Source: JAOUEA01 sp963821935
GTDB taxonomy: Bacteria; Actinomycetota; UBA4738; HRBIN12
NCBI GenBank assembly: GCA_963821935.1
Contig: CAWGFM010000005.1
Location: 1,054,001-1,118,000 of the forward strand
Reading direction: 5' to 3'
DNA length: 64,000 nucleotides
Shown piece by piece: positions 59,994-64,000 of the stretch (position 1 is the first letter of the stretch; the number at the start of each line of letters is the position of its first letter). The notes beneath the pieces are model-generated. The model was not told where the DNA came from, ran no database searches, and saw nothing but the letters and a program-made list of their open reading frames with translations. The position numbers and the translations under genes were made by a program.

Positions 59994-60455
59994 ATGACCT
60001 TCTCCGTGGGGATCCCCCAACGCGACGATGAGACCGGCGGTGCCGTGCTCGCCCTGGTGGCGCACGATGAGAAGAAGGACGACCTCCTTCGACTGGCCAG
60101 GCGCTACCGGACCGCGCTGGCGAACCTTCGCCTCATCGCCACCGGGCACACCGGTGGACTGCTGGCCGACGAGCTGGACCTGGACGTCGAGCGAGTCCAC
60201 AGCGGGCCGCTGGGCGGCGACCTCGAGATCGGGGCTCGGATCGTGGCCGGCGACGTGGACGCGGTGGTGTTCCTGCGAGACCCCCTCGCGGCGCATCCGC
60301 ACGAGCCCGACATCCAGGCACTGCTGAAGGTGTGCGACATCCATGGCGTACCGGTCGCCACCAACCTGGCGTCGGCCGAGATCCTGCTCCGGTCGCTTTC
60401 ACAGGCGATGTGGTGGGGCCGCGGTGCCGCGGTGGCCGTCCACGCCGGTCACTGA
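59994..60455 (+). CDS. mgsA: Methylglyoxal synthase
   Basis: A 153-residue methylglyoxal synthase. It converts dihydroxyacetone phosphate to methylglyoxal and phosphate. Visible motifs are ALVAHDEKKDDLL, IATGHTGGLL, SGPLGGDLEIGARI, with the catalytic Asp in GGDLEIG, AVVFLRDPLAAHPHEPDI, and ATNLASAE. The ATG follows a leader of about 185 bp. It is convergent with the small zinc-finger gene with a 7-bp overlap. Methylglyoxal bypasses lower glycolysis when phosphate is short; the phytase at 25 kb is in the same window but far away. Confidence 0.93.
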   Translation: MTFSVGIPQRDDETGGAVLALVAHDEKKDDLLRLARRYRTALANLRLIATGHTGGLLADELDLDVERVHSGPLGGDLEIGARIVAGDVDAVVFLRDPLAAHPHEPDIQALLKVCDIHGVPVATNLASAEILLRSLSQAMWWGRGAAVAVHAGH

Positions 60456-60634
60456 CCCTCGGCGTTCTTCCCGGGGAGCGGTTCCTCCTTCATCGGCCGA
60501 TCGGCCTCCAGGTTCTCGCCCTCATGATCATCGATGAGGTGGCGGCTCATCTCTTCTTGCGTGTCGAAACGACGATCACAGATGTGGCAGATAGCCACCT
60601 CTCCGTCTCCGCTCTGGTTCTCGCGCTCTGCCAT
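60449..60634 (-). CDS. Small C2H2 zinc-finger protein
   Basis: A 61-residue protein with one classical C2H2 finger: C-x2-C-x12-H-x4-H in ICHICDRRFDTQEEMSRHLI followed by DDH. The N-terminus (MAERENQSGDGE) and C-terminus are polar. GAAAGGGGAC lies before the ATG at 60634. Bacterial C2H2 proteins of this size exist in actinobacteria but are rarely studied. DNA, RNA or protein binding are all possible. Confidence 0.7.
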   Translation of the reverse strand: MAERENQSGDGEVAICHICDRRFDTQEEMSRHLIDDHEGENLEADRPMKEEPLPGKNAEGQ

Positions 60635-60674
60635 CGTGTCCCCTTCTTTCGTCCGTGAACGGAAGGATCCGGCG

Positions 60675-60977
60675 TCAACCGGGGAGCTTGTCCGCGATGA
60701 CATCCACGGGCTGGATGTCGGGAGCCTCTTCGAAGAGTTCGGACGCCTGCGCCATGAGCGCCTCCGCCACGCGGCCCGAAAGGTGCGCCTGCCGGCCGGA
60801 GTCGTCGGGGAACGCGTCGAAGATCCCGAATTCCGACGGTCCCATCTTGATGGCGAACCACGCGACGGTCTCGGGCTCCTCCTGCACGATCGCCTGCCCG
60901 GATTCCAGGAAGGTCTGCACCTCGTCTTCCTTGCCTGCTTTCGCTCTGAGCCGAACGAGCAACCCGACGGTCGTCAT
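60675..60977 (-). CDS. Antibiotic biosynthesis monooxygenase (ABM) family protein
   Basis: A 100-residue dimeric ferredoxin-like fold protein of the ABM/YgiN family. It has VGLLVRLRAKAGKEDEVQTFL, then PETVAWFAIKMGPSEFGIFD, AFPDDSGRQAHL and LFEEAPDIQPVDVI. Members act on quinones or natural-product rings, or are without known activity. It lies 41 bp upstream of the zinc-finger gene on the same strand and may share its transcript. Confidence 0.85.
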   Translation of the reverse strand: MTTVGLLVRLRAKAGKEDEVQTFLESGQAIVQEEPETVAWFAIKMGPSEFGIFDAFPDDSGRQAHLSGRVAEALMAQASELFEEAPDIQPVDVIADKLPG

Positions 60978-61059
60978 CGCGCATGTCCTCCCGATCGTGG
61001 CGTCCCACGGTGGGGCGTCGTGCGTGCACCCCTACCCAGCCCCGTGAGGCATGGAAACC

Positions 61060-62250
61060 TCACCCCGAGCGATCAGCGACGGAGTACAGCCAGGCTTGAT
61101 CGGTGGGCACGATCGCGCCGTCGTAGCCGCCGGTGAGGAGCACGTGGTCCCGGCCTGCGAGCGCGGCAGCCAAGAACAGCCGGTCGCCTCCGAGCTCACC
61201 GGGGATCTCGGTGAAGCGGCCGGTGACCGGATCGAAGCGTTCGGCACGCGGAGCCCCACCGGCCACGAACACCGAGCCGTCGGGCAGCGGCACGACCGAA
61301 CCCCCAAGCTTGTAGCGCGGCCACGCCATGGTCGGTCCGGTGCGGAACGTGCCGAGCGCAGGATCGTAGATCTCGGTCGTGGCGAACACCCTGGTCCCTT
61401 CGACGTCGGCGGCGCCGCCGATCACCATCACCGTCCCATCGTGGAGCGTCACGGCGGCGGCCTTGTACCGAGCCGTTCGCATCGACCCCGTGGGCTCGAA
61501 CCGGCCGGTCGCCGGGTCGTAGATCTCCGATGAGCCCACGATGTCGCCTTGGGAGAGTCCGCCCGCCACCAAGACGCGACCGTCGGGCAGCACCGATGCG
61601 GCGTAGGCCCCGCGCGGAAGGTGCATCGACTGCGTCGGCTCGATCGCGCCCGAATCTGGCTCGAAGATCTCGGCCGCGGCCGTCGTGATGTCGTTGTCCA
61701 GGAATCCGCCCGCCAGCAGGATGCGACCGTCTCGCAACGTCACCGGCGTGAACCCGGCACGGGCGGAGGCCATCTGAGGGCCGGGGGTGAACCGGTCGAC
61801 GGCAGGATCGAACAGCTCGGTGCTCTGCATCACACCATCCTCGCCCCACCCGCCGGCCAGCAGGACGTGCCCGTCCGGCAGGAGGGCGGCGCCGTGGTCA
61901 TCTCGGAACCCTCCCAAGGCGCCGACGGTGCGGAACGTGCCCGTCACCGGATCGAAGATCTCAGCGGTGCTCCCGCCAACGCTCCCCAGCTCGCAGCCCG
62001 CATCGGAGCAGCCTCCCGCGATCAGCACCGAGCCGTCATCCAGCCGCGTGCTGGACTGCACGGCGCGAGGAACCGACATCACGCCGATCGGCGCGATCGT
62101 CCCGCGCTGCACGGGGGCCGTCGTGACGGCGCTCGACGGCCGCGGAGGAGGTCCTTCCTCGCGTGAGGATGGCACGCACGCGGTCAGCGCCATGGCCAGC
62201 ACCGCGGCACGTCGCATGTGCGTGGACGATCGGTGAGTCATCGCTGCCAT
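61060..62250 (-). CDS. Kelch-type repeat lipoprotein
   Basis: A 396-residue protein with a lipoprotein signal (MRRAAVLAMALTAC, lipobox LTAC, Cys as anchor) and about six kelch-like propeller repeats. Each repeat has the pattern LxDGxVLIAGG and then ExFDPxTGxF. The repeats begin near residue 60 and fill the rest of the protein. Attached to the outer face of the membrane, it probably binds a ligand or another protein. The start could also be at one of two internal ATGs within the first 12 residues. It is followed on the minus strand by the ABM gene with a gap of 82 bp. Confidence 0.82.
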   Translation of the reverse strand: MAAMTHRSSTHMRRAAVLAMALTACVPSSREEGPPPRPSSAVTTAPVQRGTIAPIGVMSVPRAVQSSTRLDDGSVLIAGGCSDAGCELGSVGGSTAEIFDPVTGTFRTVGALGGFRDDHGAALLPDGHVLLAGGWGEDGVMQSTELFDPAVDRFTPGPQMASARAGFTPVTLRDGRILLAGGFLDNDITTAAAEIFEPDSGAIEPTQSMHLPRGAYAASVLPDGRVLVAGGLSQGDIVGSSEIYDPATGRFEPTGSMRTARYKAAAVTLHDGTVMVIGGAADVEGTRVFATTEIYDPALGTFRTGPTMAWPRYKLGGSVVPLPDGSVFVAGGAPRAERFDPVTGRFTEIPGELGGDRLFLAAALAGRDHVLLTGGYDGAIVPTDQAWLYSVADRSG

Positions 62251-62254
62251 CTCA

Positions 62255-63490
62255 TCATGGCTGCGCTCGCGATGCCGCGTGGCGTCGCCTCACCGACCAG
62301 GAGTCCAGGGGACCGATGGCCGCGAACATCAGCGGATTGACGGTGATCGAGATCAGGGCCGTGGCGACGACGAGCTGGAATCCCTCCTCGGGCACGAGCC
62401 CCAACGCCAGCGCCGTCGTGGCGACGACGAACGAGAACTCGCCGATCTGGGCAAGGCCGGCAGCCACCGTGAGCCCCTCGTGGAGCGGGCGCTTCAGTGC
62501 GGCAACGATCAGCAGCGCGGCAAGCGATTTCCCGATCACCACCACCGCGACGACGACCACGATGGCCACGGGCTCGTCGCGGAAGATCGACGGATCGAGC
62601 AACATGCCCACCGACACGAAGAACAGCACGCTGAACACGTCGGTGAGCGGCACCACGTCGTGCGCGGCTCGTTCGCTGACGTGGGACTCCCCGAGCACCG
62701 CCCCCGCCAGGAACGCACCCAAGGCCAACGACACGTCGAAGATCTCGGCCGAGGCGAATGCGATCCCCAGGGCGATCGCGATCACGGCCAGCGTGAACAG
62801 CTCGCGGGAGCCCTGTCCCTGCACGTGCGTCAAGAGCCACGGCAGCACCCGAGCGCCCACGATGAGCATGATCGCGGTCAGCAGCACCGCCTTGCCCAGC
62901 GCTGAACCGATCTCGAGCGCCACACCCGCAGGTGTGAGCGGATCGGCGCCTTCCACGGTTCCCGCGGTGACCGCCAGGATGGGCAACAGGACCAGCGCGA
63001 CCACCGTGAACAGGTCCTCGACGATGAGCCACCCGATCGCCACGCGACCCGCTCCGGTGTCGAGCTCATCGCGTTCGCCGAGCGCACGGAGCAGCACGAC
63101 GGTGCTGGCGACCGAGACCGCCAGGCCGAGCACGACACCGGAGACCGCATCCCAGCCGAATCCGATCCCGGCGGCGAGGCCGAGTGCCATCGCACACGCG
63201 ATCTGCCCCAGCGCTCCGGGGATGGCGATGCGCCGCACGGCCAGCAGGTCGCCGATGCTGAAATGCAAGCCGACGCCGAACATCAGCAGCGCCACGCCGA
63301 CCTCGGCAAGTTCGAGGGCGATCTGGGGGTCGGCCACGAGTCCAGGCGTGAACGGCCCCACGACGACGCCGGCGAGCAGGTACCCCACGATCGTGGGAAG
63401 CCTGACCAGCGTGGCCAGCCACCCGGCAACGAAGGCGGTGCCCAGGGCGATGGCGATCGTGGCGATCAGGTCGGCGCCGTGATCGTCCAT
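62255..63490 (-). CDS. Cation:proton antiporter, CPA2 (Kef-type) family
   Basis: A 411-residue membrane protein with about 12 helices. Family segments are IATIAIALGTAFVAGWLATLVRLPTIVGYLLAGVVVGPF, ALLMFGVGLHFSIGDL, and FLAGAVLGESHVSERA. The region SADIF-like/LALGAFLAG is typical for CPA2 exchangers. No C-terminal TrkA/RCK domain is present, so it is a short form. It exchanges K+ or Na+ for H+. It overlaps nothing and is 4 bp upstream of the kelch lipoprotein gene. Confidence 0.9.
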   Translation of the reverse strand: MDDHGADLIATIAIALGTAFVAGWLATLVRLPTIVGYLLAGVVVGPFTPGLVADPQIALELAEVGVALLMFGVGLHFSIGDLLAVRRIAIPGALGQIACAMALGLAAGIGFGWDAVSGVVLGLAVSVASTVVLLRALGERDELDTGAGRVAIGWLIVEDLFTVVALVLLPILAVTAGTVEGADPLTPAGVALEIGSALGKAVLLTAIMLIVGARVLPWLLTHVQGQGSRELFTLAVIAIALGIAFASAEIFDVSLALGAFLAGAVLGESHVSERAAHDVVPLTDVFSVLFFVSVGMLLDPSIFRDEPVAIVVVVAVVVIGKSLAALLIVAALKRPLHEGLTVAAGLAQIGEFSFVVATTALALGLVPEEGFQLVVATALISITVNPLMFAAIGPLDSWSVRRRHAASRAQP

Positions 63491-63552
63491 GCTCGGACTC
63501 TACGGAAGTTTGCCCGGCCAGCGAACACACCGCGTAGACTCGGCCGCCACCC

Positions 63553-64000
63553 ATGTCGAGCTCATCCGATGTCGAGGGCGCGGTCTCCGGGTCCGCCAAG
63601 ATCCGCTTGGTCGTGCTGAGCTTCCTCATGCTGTTCGTGGAGCTCGGGCTGATCCGGTGGTCCGGCGCCTACAACATCTATCTCTCCTTCTTCACCAACT
63701 TCATCCTGCTGGCCAGTTTCCTGGGGGTCGGCGTGGGGTTCCTGCGGTCCCACGACCGCTTCGACCTGTTCCGGTTGGCCCCGGCGGCCCTCGCCGCGTT
63801 GTTCGTGTTCATCTTGCTGTTCCCGGTGCAGGGCGGCCCGGTCGACGGCGAGCTCCGAGTGGTGGGGGCCTTCGGATGGCCGGCGTTGCCGAAGTGGATC
63901 TCACTGTCGGTCATGTTCGTGCTCTCGTTCTCGGTGATGGCGGCGATCGCCGGAGGGGTGGCCCGCGTGTTCGCTCGGTTCGCTCCGCTCGAGGCATACC
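63553..64000 (+). CDS. Integral membrane protein, spermidine synthase-like N-terminus (partial, runs off right edge)
   Basis: The first 149 residues of a membrane protein from ATG 63553. It has four hydrophobic segments, starting VLSFLMLFVELGLIRWSGAY then NIYLSFFTNFILLASFLGVG. This pattern resembles the membrane half of large spermidine synthase-like proteins with a C-terminal SAM-binding domain. The rest lies beyond the right edge, so the methyltransferase-like part cannot be checked. It is divergent from the antiporter gene. Confidence 0.7.
   Translation, partial: MSSSSDVEGAVSGSAKIRLVVLSFLMLFVELGLIRWSGAYNIYLSFFTNFILLASFLGVGVGFLRSHDRFDLFRLAPAALAALFVFILLFPVQGGPVDGELRVVGAFGWPALPKWISLSVMFVLSFSVMAAIAGGVARVFARFAPLEAY

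Overview
The window looks like chromosome of a high-GC actinobacterium (Actinomycetota), probably from a poorly cultured, deep-branching lineage. The evidence is the block fhaA-fhaB-pstP-rodA-pbpA-pknB with a tRNA-Leu beside it, a ThyX-type thymidylate synthase, a TetR gene with paired operators, and an expanded set of class III cyclase, LuxR-type and PAS signalling proteins. GTG and TTG starts are frequent and long antisense open frames are everywhere, as expected at high GC. No phage, insertion sequence, plasmid gene or CRISPR array was seen.

Layout. 1-9.4 kb (minus strand): the cell-wall growth and Ser/Thr phosphorylation operon (two FHA proteins, PP2C phosphatase, RodA flippase/polymerase, class B PBP, PASTA kinase), which runs without a real gap into a double-length ThyX and a serine hydrolase cut by the left edge. 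9.4-24.9 kb: housekeeping and surface genes. These are a secreted sugar dehydrogenase-like protein, two conserved hypothetical genes, a second membrane kinase, an ABC exporter pair, DUF4446, bactofilin, serS, a protein built only of six PAS domains, a secreted RCC1 propeller, and a START-like protein with its TetR repressor and two perfect operators. tRNA-Ser follows.

25-50.6 kb is an accessory and worn region. It has single-gene functions (beta-propeller phytase, PhyH dioxygenase, oxidoreductases, a Na+/H+ antiporter, pirin, LtrA, hydrolases, a DHFR-like reductase) separated by gaps of 250-650 bases. The gaps carry gene remnants: copies of a DUF1801 3' end, an 87-bp duplicated segment, a tRNA-like remnant and a cyclase gene that has lost its 5' half. 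One hydrolase is broken by a 5-bp duplication. Inside this region is a compact signalling locus at 40.4-45.0 kb: a NarL-type regulator, a receiver fused to a degenerate EAL domain, a small secreted or membrane-anchored protein, and a GAF-containing histidine kinase. Two further class III cyclase proteins follow.

50.6-64 kb returns to dense gene packing: hydantoinase/oxoprolinase subunits A and B, a secreted metzincin-like protease, an ECF sigma/anti-sigma pair next to a membrane-tethered cupredoxin, agmatine deiminase, an RmlC-like epimerase, methylglyoxal synthase, a small C2H2 zinc-finger protein, a monooxygenase, a kelch-type lipoprotein, a Kef-type antiporter, and a membrane protein cut by the right edge.

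How the parts work together. The first operon couples kinase/phosphatase signalling (PknB, PstP, FHA readers) to peptidoglycan synthesis (RodA and PBP). The 40-45 kb locus is the best candidate for something not yet described: one kinase, two receivers, one of them carrying a cyclic-di-GMP-type domain that has lost key motif residues, plus an exported partner. All functional calls come from reading sequence motifs by eye; no database search was run.
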